Below are positions 44,781-54,491 of a stretch of DNA of 64,000 nt, in pieces. The notes beneath the pieces are model-generated. The model saw only the letters and a program-made list of their open reading frames with translations, was not told the DNA's origin and did no database searches. The DNA comes from Parabacteroides massiliensis (GTDB lineage: Bacteria > Bacteroidota > Bacteroidia > Bacteroidales > Tannerellaceae): positions 186,001 to 250,000 of the forward strand of contig NZ_LT700189.1 of assembly GCF_900155425.1 (NCBI RefSeq). Reading direction: 5' to 3'. The translations under genes and the position numbers were made by a program. The first letter of the stretch is position 1. Each line of letters begins with the position of its first letter.

Positions 44781-46448
44781 ATGATGGACAAATCATTGAT
44801 AATAACATGGCTGTCAGGGCTGGCACTGCTTCTTGCCGGTTGCTCGCAAGACGATGCTTTGCAGCAGGACGGACTCCTGTTCGACGGCAAGTACCCACTG
44901 CAACTGACGGCGGAGGTGGCACATCCGCAGACCCGCGCCGGAGGCAAGGACACGTGGACGGGCGGCGAGGAGATTAGAGTGTCACTGGAAGGCGTGTTTG
45001 GCAATAAAACATACGTGATGGACGCATCGGGCAATGCAAGCCCGAAAGATACCGATAATACTTTCTACTGGAAGAACACCGATGAAGCCCGCGTCAGTGC
45101 ATGGACTCTGAACCTGGAAATGGGAGAAACGGATATTTCCGACCAAAGTGGTGGGTACGCCGCTTTCGATGTCCTGTACGCCAGTGCCATGGGACGTTAT
45201 GACCAAGCCGTAAATCTCCGTTTCATCCACCGCATGGCGAAAATCGAAGTAATTCTCAAGGCTGGCGAAGGCATTACAGATGAGGAATTGGAAGGTGCAA
45301 CCGTCACCATTTTCGGAGACCCGGTAACGCACTCAACCTGCGGCTTGGTTGCACCTGGTGACCAATCGGACGGCGAGATAAAGCCCTATTACGATGTCGC
45401 AACGAAGAAATACGAGGCGTTGGTGCCGCCGCAGAATATGACGGGCAAGCCGCTCGTCCGAATAAGCATAGGCGGCAACGCCTTTACCTACGCTCCCGAC
45501 ACAGAAGCTGCCGGCAAATTTGACTTTTTCGGTGGCAGGCGGTATGCCTACACTATCACCGTGAAAGCAAACGGGATAGACGTGCAGACGGTGACCAGTG
45601 GCACGTGGGTTGCAAATGGCGAGGAGAACGTCACCTCCAAAAGGGTAAAGCAAAGATTCACGGCGGATGAACTTAAAATCGGTGACTACTTCTACTCCGA
45701 CGGTACGTGGAGCGACGGCGGATTGCGCAAAATCTATGCTGACGGCAGTATGCATATAGACTATTATAAACCCGTCCCTTTACGTGGCAAGACAGTCGTC
45801 GGCATTGTTTTTCAGACGGACAAGAGCCGTATCGGTAAAAAGGAAAAGGAGAAGTTGGGCGGTGAAAACAAGGCGCATGGACTGGTTATGGCCGTTAAAA
45901 ACGCAAACGCAGCAGAGAAAGTCATATGGAGCAACGAATCGCGGTACTTGGATTTGTTGAATGACTGCGTATCCAAATCCGATAATTATTCGGACATTAG
46001 CGGATACGGCAATTGTGAATCTATCCGTAGTTTAGAGGGCAACTTCGACAAGTATCCCGCATTACAGGCTGTTGATGGTTACAACACGACTTGCCCTGTC
46101 CCCACGACCACGACCGGCTGGTATCTTCCTTCCTCTGGCCAGTGGTGGGACATACTGCAGAATCTGGGCGGTTGTCCGGCTTTGGCGGATGGATATCAGC
46201 AAACCTCGTCAGACATCAATGAATTCTTCTGGTCGAACCAAGGAAATGTTCCCGACGCTTTGAATAAATGGATGTGGGGTATCGACGGTTGGGACAAATT
46301 CTCCTATTACCATCAGTTTTGGTCGTCTTCGAAGTTCAAGGGCAACACAATGCGGTATTGGGTAGCAAATTCTGATGATGGATGGATAAGCTGCCGATGG
46401 GGTAATGTTAATTTCCAGCTCTATGTTCGTCCCGTCCTTGCATTCTAA
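44781..46448 (+). CDS. Fimbrillin with C-terminal lectin-like (DUF1566-type) domain
   Basis: This 555-residue lipoprotein has lipobox LLLAGC. The fimbrillin half spans residues about 30-285 (QTRAGGKDTW, LRFIHRMAKIEVIL, GGRRYAYTITVKANGIDV). A C-terminal domain follows from about 300 (LKIGDYFYSDGTWSDG, GKTVVGIVFQTDKSRIG, TTTTGWYLPSSGQWWDIL). The last 43 residues begin FWSSSKFKG and end VRPVLAF. That ending is the place where retroelement-diversified proteins of this fold vary, but no template or reverse transcriptase is seen here. It is probably an adhesin at the fimbrial tip. Confidence 0.82.
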   Translation: MMDKSLIITWLSGLALLLAGCSQDDALQQDGLLFDGKYPLQLTAEVAHPQTRAGGKDTWTGGEEIRVSLEGVFGNKTYVMDASGNASPKDTDNTFYWKNTDEARVSAWTLNLEMGETDISDQSGGYAAFDVLYASAMGRYDQAVNLRFIHRMAKIEVILKAGEGITDEELEGATVTIFGDPVTHSTCGLVAPGDQSDGEIKPYYDVATKKYEALVPPQNMTGKPLVRISIGGNAFTYAPDTEAAGKFDFFGGRRYAYTITVKANGIDVQTVTSGTWVANGEENVTSKRVKQRFTADELKIGDYFYSDGTWSDGGLRKIYADGSMHIDYYKPVPLRGKTVVGIVFQTDKSRIGKKEKEKLGGENKAHGLVMAVKNANAAEKVIWSNESRYLDLLNDCVSKSDNYSDISGYGNCESIRSLEGNFDKYPALQAVDGYNTTCPVPTTTTGWYLPSSGQWWDILQNLGGCPALADGYQQTSSDINEFFWSNQGNVPDALNKWMWGIDGWDKFSYYHQFWSSSKFKGNTMRYWVANSDDGWISCRWGNVNFQLYVRPVLAF

Positions 46449-46469
46449 TCTGTTTAATCCATTAAGAAC

Positions 46470-48095
46470 ATGAATATGAAGATACAAAACATATACCCAC
46501 TCTTGCAAGTAGCATTGCTCCTGCTGCTTGCTACATCCTGCACGCAGGATGAGTTCCCTGTCGCACAAGACAAGGCGCGGCAATTCACCATCTCCGTGAC
46601 CGACGGGGGATATACATTGGCAGTGGACGGTAGCACCACCCGCGCCGTGGAGAACGGCTATACCACCGAGTTCACCGAGGGCGATGCCTGCGGACTCTTC
46701 ATGACCCGCGGCTTATACGAGGATAAGAAGATGATTTATTCCAACGTGAAACTGACCGCCGAGAGGGATGCCTCCACGGGCAAGCTCACATGGAAGCCCG
46801 AGGCCGGTACGACACTTGCCGGAGGACTGTCGGACGAGGAATGCTACCTCTACTACCCTTATAGAGCGGATTTGGACAACATAGTAGACATAAGCAAACT
46901 GTTAAACACAATTCAAGTTGATCCCCAATACCCTTTCTTCTATGCGCTTAAATCAAATTGGCCGGTGAAGTACGACCAAAGCTCGTATGCGGATTACGCT
47001 GCTTCCGACCTGATGACAGCCTCTTGCACACCCACATTGGAAAATGGTAAACTTCGGCTCGATTTCGTCATGGCCCACGAGTTTCCCTTGGTCGTCATCG
47101 AAATGCCGAAGACCGTTTACAAGTTTACCGATGCCCGGATTCCCGACTACACCGTGCCCTCTGCCACCACGTTCACCGGCTCTGCTAAGCCGCTGCGCAT
47201 GGCCGATGGTACATACCGCTACTTGGTGCCCCCGTCCATGCCTGCTATCTGGGGAAGTTATGACGAGGGGAACAGGGAGTTTACCATCACCACGTCCGCG
47301 TCCCATCATGTCGTAGGGGAATACAAGAGATACAAGGTGGACGGCGCAGTGGAAACCATAAGAAACTACATTTTGCAGGTCGGTGATTTCTTCCTCGCCG
47401 ACGGCAACCTGATGCCGAAATATGCCGAAGCCCCCGAAGTCCGGGCAGCCAATGTAGTAGGCATCGTTTTCCAAACCGACCCGAGCCGCATCGGTCAGGC
47501 AGAAAAAGATAAGTTGGGCGGCAATGTCCACGGTCTTGTCATGTCCGTGAAGAACGCCGCGACAGGCCAAAAGTGGGGTTCTTTTGACATAGACGAAGGA
47601 TTGACGAATTGCGTGACAAAGGCACAGAACTACATAGACATCAGCGGTTACGGCAATTGCGAACTTATCCGTACCAATCGCGGCAACTTCGACAGCAATC
47701 CCGCGTTCAAGGCTGCCGACGGCTACAACACGACCTGCCCGATCCCTGCGACTACTACCGGCTGGTACCTTCCTTCTTCGGGTCAGTTGTGGGACATCCT
47801 GCGAAACTTGGGCGGCTGTCCGGCTTTGGCGGATAAAGATCAGCAGAACTCGCCGGACACCAGTGATTTCGCATGGCTGGAACAAGGAAACGTTCCCGCC
47901 GCTTTGAATGGATGGATGAAGAATATCGCCGATGAGGACAAGGATACATTCAAAGATGGCATTAACTCGTTTTGGTCGTCGTCGGAATGGAACTACAGCG
48001 CTGCACGGGAATGGTTCTTTTATAAAAGTGTGAATTGCATTCGGACCCAAAAAAATACCAGCAACATCGATGTGCGTCCCGTCCTTGCTTTCTGA
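46470..48095 (+). CDS. Fimbrillin with C-terminal lectin-like (DUF1566-type) domain
   Basis: This 541-residue lipoprotein has lipobox LLLATSC. The N-terminal fimbrillin half contains TTRAVENGYTTEFTEGD, typical of the Mfa_like branch. The C-terminal domain (LQVGDFFLADGNLMPKY, NVVGIVFQTDPSRIGQAEKD, TTTGWYLPSSGQLWDIL) closely parallels those of 44781 and 39229. It ends FWSSSEWNYSAARE...VRPVLAF. It lies 21 bp after the previous gene, so it is the last gene of the cluster B operon. It is probably an alternative tip adhesin. Confidence 0.82.
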   Translation: MNMKIQNIYPLLQVALLLLLATSCTQDEFPVAQDKARQFTISVTDGGYTLAVDGSTTRAVENGYTTEFTEGDACGLFMTRGLYEDKKMIYSNVKLTAERDASTGKLTWKPEAGTTLAGGLSDEECYLYYPYRADLDNIVDISKLLNTIQVDPQYPFFYALKSNWPVKYDQSSYADYAASDLMTASCTPTLENGKLRLDFVMAHEFPLVVIEMPKTVYKFTDARIPDYTVPSATTFTGSAKPLRMADGTYRYLVPPSMPAIWGSYDEGNREFTITTSASHHVVGEYKRYKVDGAVETIRNYILQVGDFFLADGNLMPKYAEAPEVRAANVVGIVFQTDPSRIGQAEKDKLGGNVHGLVMSVKNAATGQKWGSFDIDEGLTNCVTKAQNYIDISGYGNCELIRTNRGNFDSNPAFKAADGYNTTCPIPATTTGWYLPSSGQLWDILRNLGGCPALADKDQQNSPDTSDFAWLEQGNVPAALNGWMKNIADEDKDTFKDGINSFWSSSEWNYSAAREWFFYKSVNCIRTQKNTSNIDVRPVLAF

Positions 48096-48248
48096 GAAAT
48101 CGGTATGCTGATGACTGTTTCCAAAAGCTGTTGTTCTATGGGAGGCGTGGGAGGTCATATCAGATGTAAAGATAATACATTATTCCCCCGAAATCCATCC
48201 GTATGTGGGCGAGTTTTGCTATATTTGTCAAAACTAAATTATGTAAGC

Positions 48249-50465
48249 ATGAAGCACAAATTCTTATGGGTGGTCTCTTCGCTGGCTTTAATAGCCTGCA
48301 CGCCTGAAAAACAACAGGAGACAGAGGATTATACACAGTATGTGAATCCTTTTATCGGAACGGACTTTACCGGTAATACCTATCCGGGAGCGCAGGTCCC
48401 TTTCGGGATGGTTCAGTTGAGCCCTGACAACGGGCTTCCCGGTTGGGATCGTATTTCCGGCTATTTTTATCCTGACACGACTATCGCCGGTTTCAGCCAT
48501 ACTCATTTGTCCGGAACAGGTGCAGGCGATTTGTACGATATCTCTTTCATGCCGGTGACACGCCCCTATAAGGAAGCGCCAGCTCCCTTAGGTATCTATT
48601 CTACTTTCTCGCATAACGATGAAGCGGCTTCGGCAGGCTATTACCGTGTATTACTGCAAGATTATAATATTAATGTAGAGTTGACGGCGACCGAACGTTG
48701 CGGTATCCAGCGTTATACGTTCCCCAAAGCGGAGGCTTCCGTCTTTCTGAATCTCAAAAAGGCGATGAACTGGGATTTCACGTTGGATTCGCGTATAGAG
48801 GTAGTCGATTCGGTGACGATCCGGGGGTATCGTTTCTCGCAAGGCTGGTCTCCTTTGCAGCATGTCTATTTTGAAACCCGTTTCTCGAAACCTTTCGTGG
48901 CTTATCAGATGGACACGACTGCCATCGTAACGAAAGATCGCGGCCGGATCGGAACGGCCTATATCGCCCGTTTCGATTTCAATACGGAAAAAGATGAAGA
49001 GATCCTGGTGACGACCGGTATATCCGGAACCAGTATGGAAGGAGCCGGCAGGAATTTGCGTGCGGAGGCTTCGAAAGACGATTTCGATTATTATCAGGCG
49101 CAAGCTGCCAAGAATTGGAATAAGCAGCTTTCCAAGATAGAGGTGAAGAGTCCGGATACCGATGACCTGGTGAAGTTCTACACAGCCTTGTACCATTCCA
49201 TGCTCGCTCCGACTATCTACAGTGATGTGGACGGCGCCTATTACGGCCCGGACCGGCAGCTCCATAATGCGGACGGATGGACGAACTATTCCACTTTCTC
49301 GCTATGGGATACCTATCGCGCTTCCCATCCGCTGTTTACCTATACCGAACCGGAACGTGCAAACGATATGATCAAAGGATTCTTGAAATTTTATGAACAG
49401 AATGGAGCTTTGCCGTTATGGAATTTGTATGGTTGGGAAACCAATATGATGATCGGTTACCATGCCGTTCCTGTAATAGTAGACGCTTATCTGAAAGGTA
49501 TCGGCAATTTTGATCCGGAAAAAGCGCTTGAGGCTTGTGTTGCCACGGCCAACCGTGACGATTACCGGGGAATCGGCGATTACAAGAAGTTAGGATATGT
49601 CCCGGCCAACAGCGATCCGAAAAAATGGGAGAACTGGTCGCTATCCAAGACTCTGGAGTATGCCTATGATGATTATTGCATTGCAACCATGGCGGAGAAG
49701 ATGGGCAAGAAAGAAATTGCCGATGAATTCTATAAACGGGCCCAGAACTACCGGAATGTTTACAATCCGGCTACATCTTTTATGCAGCCACGTGACGAGA
49801 AAGGTAATTTTGCCGCTAATTTCAGCCCGGACGATTATACCGAAGATATTTGCGAAAGCAACGGTTGGCAATATTTCTGGTCTGTTCCTCAGGACCTGGA
49901 CGGCCTGATCGGCCTGGTCGGAAGCAAAGAACGCTTTGCGGAGAAACTGGACAGCATGTTCACCTATGTTCCGAAATCAGAAGAAGACCTGCCGATTTTC
50001 AGTACCGGTATGATCGGGCAATATGCTCATGGCAACGAACCGAGCCATCATGTGATTTATTTGTATAACAAAGTAGGGCAACCTTGGAAGACGCAGAAAT
50101 ATGTGGCAGAGGTTCTGCATAACCTGTATTTGAATGCTCCGGATGGAATCTGCGGCAATGAGGATTGCGGACAGATGTCGGCCTGGTTCGTGTTCAGTTC
50201 GATGGGCTTCTATCCGGTCGATCCGATCAGCGGCAAGTATGAGATCGGAACTCCGATATTCCCGGAAGTGAAGATGCATCTGGCAAATGGCAAGGCCTTC
50301 ACGGTTCTGGCTCCGGACGTAAGCCGTGAGAACATATATATACAGTCTGTGAAGTTGAACGGCCGGCCGTATGACAAGAGCTATATTACCCATGAGCAAA
50401 TTATGAATGGCGACACATTGGAATTTGAAATGGGAAATCAACCGGGACCGGTCTGGTATAAATAA
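48249..50465 (+). CDS. GH92 alpha-1,2-mannosidase-type lipoprotein
   Basis: This 738-residue lipoprotein has lipobox SLALIAC. The family GH92 N-terminal beta-sandwich begins YVNPFIGTDFTGNTYPGAQV. The catalytic (alpha/alpha)6 domain has GYDISFM-like and FSLWDTYRASHPLFT motifs, HGNEPSHH, and NEDCGQMSAWFVFSSMGFYP containing the acidic catalytic residues. GH92 enzymes trim alpha-mannosides of host or yeast glycans with calcium. The frame opens at 48105, but the ATG at 48249 follows a -7 box TATATTTG (48220-48227) and starts the signal peptide. It is not in a recognisable utilisation locus, standing alone after the fimbrial cluster. Confidence 0.92.
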   Translation: MKHKFLWVVSSLALIACTPEKQQETEDYTQYVNPFIGTDFTGNTYPGAQVPFGMVQLSPDNGLPGWDRISGYFYPDTTIAGFSHTHLSGTGAGDLYDISFMPVTRPYKEAPAPLGIYSTFSHNDEAASAGYYRVLLQDYNINVELTATERCGIQRYTFPKAEASVFLNLKKAMNWDFTLDSRIEVVDSVTIRGYRFSQGWSPLQHVYFETRFSKPFVAYQMDTTAIVTKDRGRIGTAYIARFDFNTEKDEEILVTTGISGTSMEGAGRNLRAEASKDDFDYYQAQAAKNWNKQLSKIEVKSPDTDDLVKFYTALYHSMLAPTIYSDVDGAYYGPDRQLHNADGWTNYSTFSLWDTYRASHPLFTYTEPERANDMIKGFLKFYEQNGALPLWNLYGWETNMMIGYHAVPVIVDAYLKGIGNFDPEKALEACVATANRDDYRGIGDYKKLGYVPANSDPKKWENWSLSKTLEYAYDDYCIATMAEKMGKKEIADEFYKRAQNYRNVYNPATSFMQPRDEKGNFAANFSPDDYTEDICESNGWQYFWSVPQDLDGLIGLVGSKERFAEKLDSMFTYVPKSEEDLPIFSTGMIGQYAHGNEPSHHVIYLYNKVGQPWKTQKYVAEVLHNLYLNAPDGICGNEDCGQMSAWFVFSSMGFYPVDPISGKYEIGTPIFPEVKMHLANGKAFTVLAPDVSRENIYIQSVKLNGRPYDKSYITHEQIMNGDTLEFEMGNQPGPVWYK

Positions 50466-50614
50466 TTGTGTGATTGTCATACATGGAGGTCGCCACGAAG
50501 CAAAAAGACAAGATGAGTGTAAAAGGAGAACTAAAAAGATGGTTTCTTTGCAAAAAAGTTATTACTTTGCAATTAATTTAGACTACTAACATTAAAAGAT
50601 AACGAACTGGTACC

Positions 50615-51916
50615 ATGATTTGGAACGAAACTATCGAATGTATGAGCCGCGAGGAAATGCGGAAATTACAGAGTATCCGTTTAAGACGGGTTGTTGAACA
50701 CGCTTATCATAATTCTCCTTTTTACCGTAAAAAAATGCAGGAAATGGGGATTACCCCGGAAGACATCCATTCTATTGACGATATAGTGAAGCTTCCGTTC
50801 ACTGTTAAACAGGACTTGCGGGATAATTATCCTTTCGGGCTGATGGCCGTGCCGATGTCGGAGATTGTCCGGTTGCACGCTTCTTCCGGTACGACGGGAA
50901 AGCCTATTGTTGTCGGCTATACCCGGAAAGACCTGTCTATCTGGGCTGAAGTTGTGGCACGATGTCTGACTGCTTATGGTTTGACAAAAAACGATTCCGT
51001 ACAGGTTTCGTATGGTTACGGCCTGTTCACCGGAGGTTTGGGAGCGCATGCCGGAGTCGAGAATATCGGCGGAACGGTGATCCCGATGAGTAGTGGCAAC
51101 ACGCAGAAACAGATTCAGTTGATGCATGATTTCGGAGCCAAAGGGTTGGCTTGTACTCCTTCTTATGCGTTGTATTTGGCAGAAACGATTCACTCATCCG
51201 GCATTCCGTTGGAAGAATTCAAGTTGCGTGTCGGTGTTTTCGGTGCTGAACCCTGGACGGAAAACATGCGTAAAGAGCTGGAAAGCAAGTTGAACATTAA
51301 AGCATATGATATATATGGGCTGACGGAAATCTGCGGTCCTGGAGTCGGAGGCGAGTGCGAATGCCAGAACGGTACGCATTTGTGGGAAGACCATTTCTTC
51401 CCTGAAATTGTAGACCCGGTTACATTGGAGCCTGTAGAACCCGGACAACAGGGAGAACTGGTTTTCACGACATTGACAAAAGAAGGAATGCCGATGATCC
51501 GCTACCGTACGCGTGACCTGACACATTTGATCTATGACAAATGCGAGTGCGGACGTACGGCCGTTCGTATGGGGCGTATTCTCGGGCGTAGCGACGATAT
51601 GTTGATTATACGCGGAGTGAACGTGTTCCCGTCGCAGGTGGAATCGGTGATTCTTGAATTGCCTGAATTCGAACCGCACTATCTGATTGTGGTCGACCGC
51701 GTGAACAATACGGATACATTCCAGATTCAGGTGGAAGTGCGTCAGGAATTTTATTCGGACGAAATGAACAAGATGATCGCTCTGAAGAAGAAAATCGCAA
51801 ACCGTATGCAGAGCGTAATCGGTTTGCAACCCGATATAAAGATTGTCGAACCGCGCAGCATCGAGCGGAGTATGGGCAAAGCCAAACATGTGATCGATAA
51901 TCGTAAATTGGAATAG
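50615..51916 (+). CDS. Phenylacetate-CoA ligase family (PaaK-like) enzyme
   Basis: This 433-residue adenylate-forming enzyme activates an aryl acid with ATP and CoA. The motifs are HASSGTTGKPIVVGYT (P-loop, about residues 89-104), YDIYGLTEICGPGVG and the C-terminal GRSDDMLIIRGVNVFPSQVE. Length and motifs match PaaK/indoleacetate-CoA-ligase-like proteins of anaerobes, which often accompany an indolepyruvate:ferredoxin oxidoreductase. That enzyme is not next to it here. The following ACT-domain protein is a common partner. Substrate (phenylacetate or indole acetate) is uncertain. Confidence 0.88.
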   Translation: MIWNETIECMSREEMRKLQSIRLRRVVEHAYHNSPFYRKKMQEMGITPEDIHSIDDIVKLPFTVKQDLRDNYPFGLMAVPMSEIVRLHASSGTTGKPIVVGYTRKDLSIWAEVVARCLTAYGLTKNDSVQVSYGYGLFTGGLGAHAGVENIGGTVIPMSSGNTQKQIQLMHDFGAKGLACTPSYALYLAETIHSSGIPLEEFKLRVGVFGAEPWTENMRKELESKLNIKAYDIYGLTEICGPGVGGECECQNGTHLWEDHFFPEIVDPVTLEPVEPGQQGELVFTTLTKEGMPMIRYRTRDLTHLIYDKCECGRTAVRMGRILGRSDDMLIIRGVNVFPSQVESVILELPEFEPHYLIVVDRVNNTDTFQIQVEVRQEFYSDEMNKMIALKKKIANRMQSVIGLQPDIKIVEPRSIERSMGKAKHVIDNRKLE

Positions 51917-51961
51917 GAGAGAAGTCACAAATAATAATTCATAAATAAAAATTCATCCCCC

Positions 51962-52387
51962 ATGTTAATTAAACAGTTATCAATCTTTCTGGAGAATAAG
52001 AAAGGCCGTTTTACGGAAGTAGCAAAAATATTGGGTGAAGCCGGCGTGAACATGTCCGCTTTTACAGTAGCAGAAAACTCGGACTTCGGTATCTTGCGTT
52101 TGATCGTGTCGGATACGGATACAGCCATCAAGGTCTTGCGTGATCGTTTATATGCCGTGAGCGTAGCCGATGTCGTTTGCCTGCATTGTCCCAATCAGCC
52201 GGGCGCATTGGCTAAAGCAATGGATATCATTACTTCGGCCGGAATCTTTATTGAATATATGTATGCTTTTTCTCAGGGTGAGGCGGCCAATGTGATCATT
52301 CGTCCCGACAATGTGGAGAAGTGTGCAGAAGTTTTGAAAGCCAATAAACTGGAACTTATTGCGGCCAGTGACTTATATAAGTTGTAA
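51962..52387 (+). CDS. Tandem ACT-domain protein
   Basis: This 141-residue cytosolic protein is made of two ACT domains: LSIFLENKKGRFTEVAKILG (about residues 6-25) and VVCLHCPNQPGALAKAMDII (about 76-95). ACT domains bind amino acids. This stand-alone type sits beside PaaK-like ligases and probably senses an aromatic or branched amino acid. It starts 45 bp after the ligase gene and is likely co-transcribed. Confidence 0.85.
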   Translation: MLIKQLSIFLENKKGRFTEVAKILGEAGVNMSAFTVAENSDFGILRLIVSDTDTAIKVLRDRLYAVSVADVVCLHCPNQPGALAKAMDIITSAGIFIEYMYAFSQGEAANVIIRPDNVEKCAEVLKANKLELIAASDLYKL

Positions 52388-52427
52388 ATATTAACGTTAA
52401 GCGCTTCGTTTATTTGTCGGAAAACTT

Positions 52428-52435
52428 TAACTTTG
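52428..52435 (+). promoter_or_regulatory. -7 box of the bamD gene
   Basis: TAACTTTG matches TAnnTTTG, 18 bp before the bamD start. The -33 region (TTCG at a suitable distance) is weak. Confidence 0.5.
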
Positions 52436-52453
52436 CGCGCTAAAAGTATGTGA

Positions 52454-53263
52454 ATGAAAAAGGTTGTATTTTTATTGATGATGATTACAGTTCTGTTATC
52501 TTCCTGCGGGGAGTATAACAAGATACTGAAAAGTACAGACTACGAACTGAAATATTCGTATGCAAAGAAGTATTTCAATGCAAAACAATATTCGAAGTCT
52601 GCCACTTTACTGGATGAACTGGTGCCTATATTCAAAGGTTCCGCTCAAGCTGAAGAATCTTTGTATCTGCTGGCGCAAAGCTATTACGGCCAAAAAGACT
52701 ATCAGACTGCTTCGCAATACTTTAATACCTATTATACGACTTACCCGAAAGGCGAATACACCGAGTTGGCTCGTTATTATTCGGGTTATGGCTTGTATCT
52801 GGATTCTCCGGATCCCCGGTTGGACCAGACACAAACGTATGAAGCTATTAACCAGTTGCAATTATATTTGGAGTATTATCCGCAAAGCGAACGGGCAAAA
52901 GAAGCCCAGAACATCATGTTCGAATTGCAGGAAAAGCTCGCTTATAAGGAGCTGTTGGCAGTCCGGTTGTATTTCAACTTAGGTACCTATATGGGAAACA
53001 ACTATCTTTCATGTGTGATTACCGCTCAAAACGCACTAAAGAACTATCCCTATTCAAAGTACAGGGAAGAGTTCATGTTCTATACCATCCGTGCCAAATA
53101 TGAACTGGCTATCGTGAGTGTGGAAGAAAAGTTGCAAGGACGTTACCGTGAAGTTGTGGATGAATATTACAACTACATGAACGAGTATCCCGAAGGCAAG
53201 TACGTAAAACAGGTTCAGAAGTTCTACGACTATGCCAGCAAGCGAATAACAAATACGTATTAA
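52454..53263 (+). CDS. bamD: Outer-membrane assembly lipoprotein BamD
   Basis: This 269-residue lipoprotein has lipobox VLLSSC and five TPR-like helical pairs: YSYAKKYFNAKQYSKSATLL, AEESLYLLAQSYYGQKDY, EYYPQSERAKEAQNIMFEL and PYSKYREEFMFYTIRAKY are readable. BamD works with BamA to fold barrel proteins into the outer membrane. Gene order bamD, rpoZ-like, DUF4293 is standard in Bacteroidales, which supports the call. Confidence 0.92.
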   Translation: MKKVVFLLMMITVLLSSCGEYNKILKSTDYELKYSYAKKYFNAKQYSKSATLLDELVPIFKGSAQAEESLYLLAQSYYGQKDYQTASQYFNTYYTTYPKGEYTELARYYSGYGLYLDSPDPRLDQTQTYEAINQLQLYLEYYPQSERAKEAQNIMFELQEKLAYKELLAVRLYFNLGTYMGNNYLSCVITAQNALKNYPYSKYREEFMFYTIRAKYELAIVSVEEKLQGRYREVVDEYYNYMNEYPEGKYVKQVQKFYDYASKRITNTY

Positions 53264-53289
53264 CGAAACAACTAATCAATAAAGTAAGT

Positions 53290-53622
53290 ATGGATTACAG
53301 AAAGACTAACGCTCCGTCGAATACGATTACCCGCGACATGATGAAACTGTCGGCTGATACGGGTAATGTGTATGAAACCGTTGCAATCATTGGTAAACGT
53401 GCTAATCAGATCGCTGTAGAGATGAAACAGGATCTGGAAAAGAAACTACAGGAATTTGCTTCCTATAATGATAATCTGGAAGAAGTTTTTGAAAACAGAG
53501 AACAGATCGAGATTTCACGTTACTATGAAAAGCTCCCGAAACCGACTTTGATCGCAGCTAAGGAGTATGAAGAAGGTAAGGTGTATTATAAGAACCCTGC
53601 TAAGGAAAAAAATAACCTTTAA
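53290..53622 (+). CDS. rpoZ: RNA polymerase omega/Rpb6-like subunit
   Basis: This 110-residue protein is the Bacteroidetes form of omega. TGNVYETVAIIGKRANQIAVEM contains the conserved helix (A-I-x-x-R-A-x-Q-I) that wraps the beta' C terminus. A charged tail follows (EEVFENREQIEISRYYEKLPKPT). It lies 27 bp after bamD. Sequence similarity to proteobacterial omega is weak outside the central helix, so context helps. Confidence 0.8.
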   Translation: MDYRKTNAPSNTITRDMMKLSADTGNVYETVAIIGKRANQIAVEMKQDLEKKLQEFASYNDNLEEVFENREQIEISRYYEKLPKPTLIAAKEYEEGKVYYKNPAKEKNNL

Positions 53623-53645
53623 TTGATTGACAATTGATAATAGAC

Positions 53646-53712
53646 AATTGACAATTAGATGAGTCTCATCTGATAATGGTCAATAGCCTATTGTTAATTG
53701 TCAATTTTTTTT
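53646..53712 (+). terminator. Hairpin terminator after rpoZ
   Basis: AATTGACAATTA (53646-53657) pairs with TAATTGTCAATT (53695-53706), with an inner GATGAG/CTCATC stem, followed by eight T. Confidence 0.75.
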
Positions 53713-53715
53713 ATC

Positions 53716-54177
53716 ATGTTACAGAGAATACAAACTGTTTATTTGCTTATTATAGTGGCATTGACGATTGCCATTTTGTTTTTGCCGCTTGCCGTATTGC
53801 AGTCGGGCGACCAGTTGTTTATTTTTGATGCGACCGGCATCAGTACGATGGCAACCCAGCCGGAGCTTATTTATCCGACATGGGGGTTGTTCGCATTGGC
53901 AATCGTAATCTCTTTGCTGGCGCTTCTGACAATATTCCTGTTCAAGAAAAGAATCCTTCAAATACGCCTCTGTGTATTTAATGCGATTTTGATGTTAGGC
54001 TTCTACGGCCTCTTTGCTTTCTTTTACTGGAATCTGGGCAATCAAAAAGAGATTTTCTCATTAAGCCTGAAGATCGCCTTTTCTTTTCCGTTGGTTAGCC
54101 TGATTCTGGATTATTTGGCTATACGCAATATCGGGGCGGACGAAGCATTGGTGCGTTCTTTGGATCGCTTGAGATAA
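53716..54177 (+). CDS. DUF4293 integral membrane protein
   Basis: This 153-residue protein has four predicted membrane helices: TVYLLIIVALTIAILFLPLA, then LFALAIVISLLALLTIFLF, FNAILMLGFYGLFAFFYW and SFPLVSLILDYLAI. The start MLQRIQTVYL and end RSLDRLR are hallmarks of DUF4293, which is conserved after bamD and rpoZ in Bacteroidales. Function is unknown. ATG 53716 is chosen over the upstream frame. Confidence 0.85.
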   Translation: MLQRIQTVYLLIIVALTIAILFLPLAVLQSGDQLFIFDATGISTMATQPELIYPTWGLFALAIVISLLALLTIFLFKKRILQIRLCVFNAILMLGFYGLFAFFYWNLGNQKEIFSLSLKIAFSFPLVSLILDYLAIRNIGADEALVRSLDRLR

Positions 54178-54204
54178 TATTTTTGGAATATACACATAAA
54201 AGAA

Positions 54205-54240
54205 GAGGATGTCTCATCACTGGGACACCCTCTTTTTTTG
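54205..54240 (+). terminator. Terminator after the DUF4293 gene
   Basis: AGAGGATGTC (54205-54214) pairs with GACACCCTCT (54225-54234) with one mismatch, followed by a T run. 54241-54455 shows no gene. Confidence 0.75.
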
Positions 54241-54455
54241 GCCTAAATCTGATAGCCTAAAGACTATATTACCTCTGTTAGTATTGATGAACTCTTCATA
54301 TTCCTGATGCAAAACAAATCCTTTGGTTAAGCACCGGATTTATGGGAAGAAAGGCGGCGTTTTTGTTTTGGGAGGAGCCTGCTGCCCATTCTTTGCTTGT
54401 TTACAGTGCAAAAGTATATGTAAGCCTTGATTTCTATGTTTGATATCGTCTAAGA

Positions 54456-54487
54456 TTGTTCAGGAATTATCTTTTTTCGTATATTTG
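54456..54487 (+). promoter_or_regulatory. Promoter of the hybrid two-component gene
   Basis: TTG (54456-54458), 21 bp, TATATTTG (54480-54487), a full consensus. The start codon at 54492 is only 4 bp downstream, so the transcript may be leaderless. Confidence 0.65.
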
Positions 54488-54491
54488 CTAC

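Noticed and set aside
44500-48158. Long minus-strand ORFs opposite fimbrial and SusC genes
   Set aside because: They are shadow frames of GC-rich coding DNA with no recognisable protein features, and plus-strand proteins have clear signals and motifs.
50615-52387. PaaK/ACT pair as part of a novel catabolic island
   Set aside because: The pair is common in anaerobic Bacteroidales, and no additional pathway genes are adjacent.
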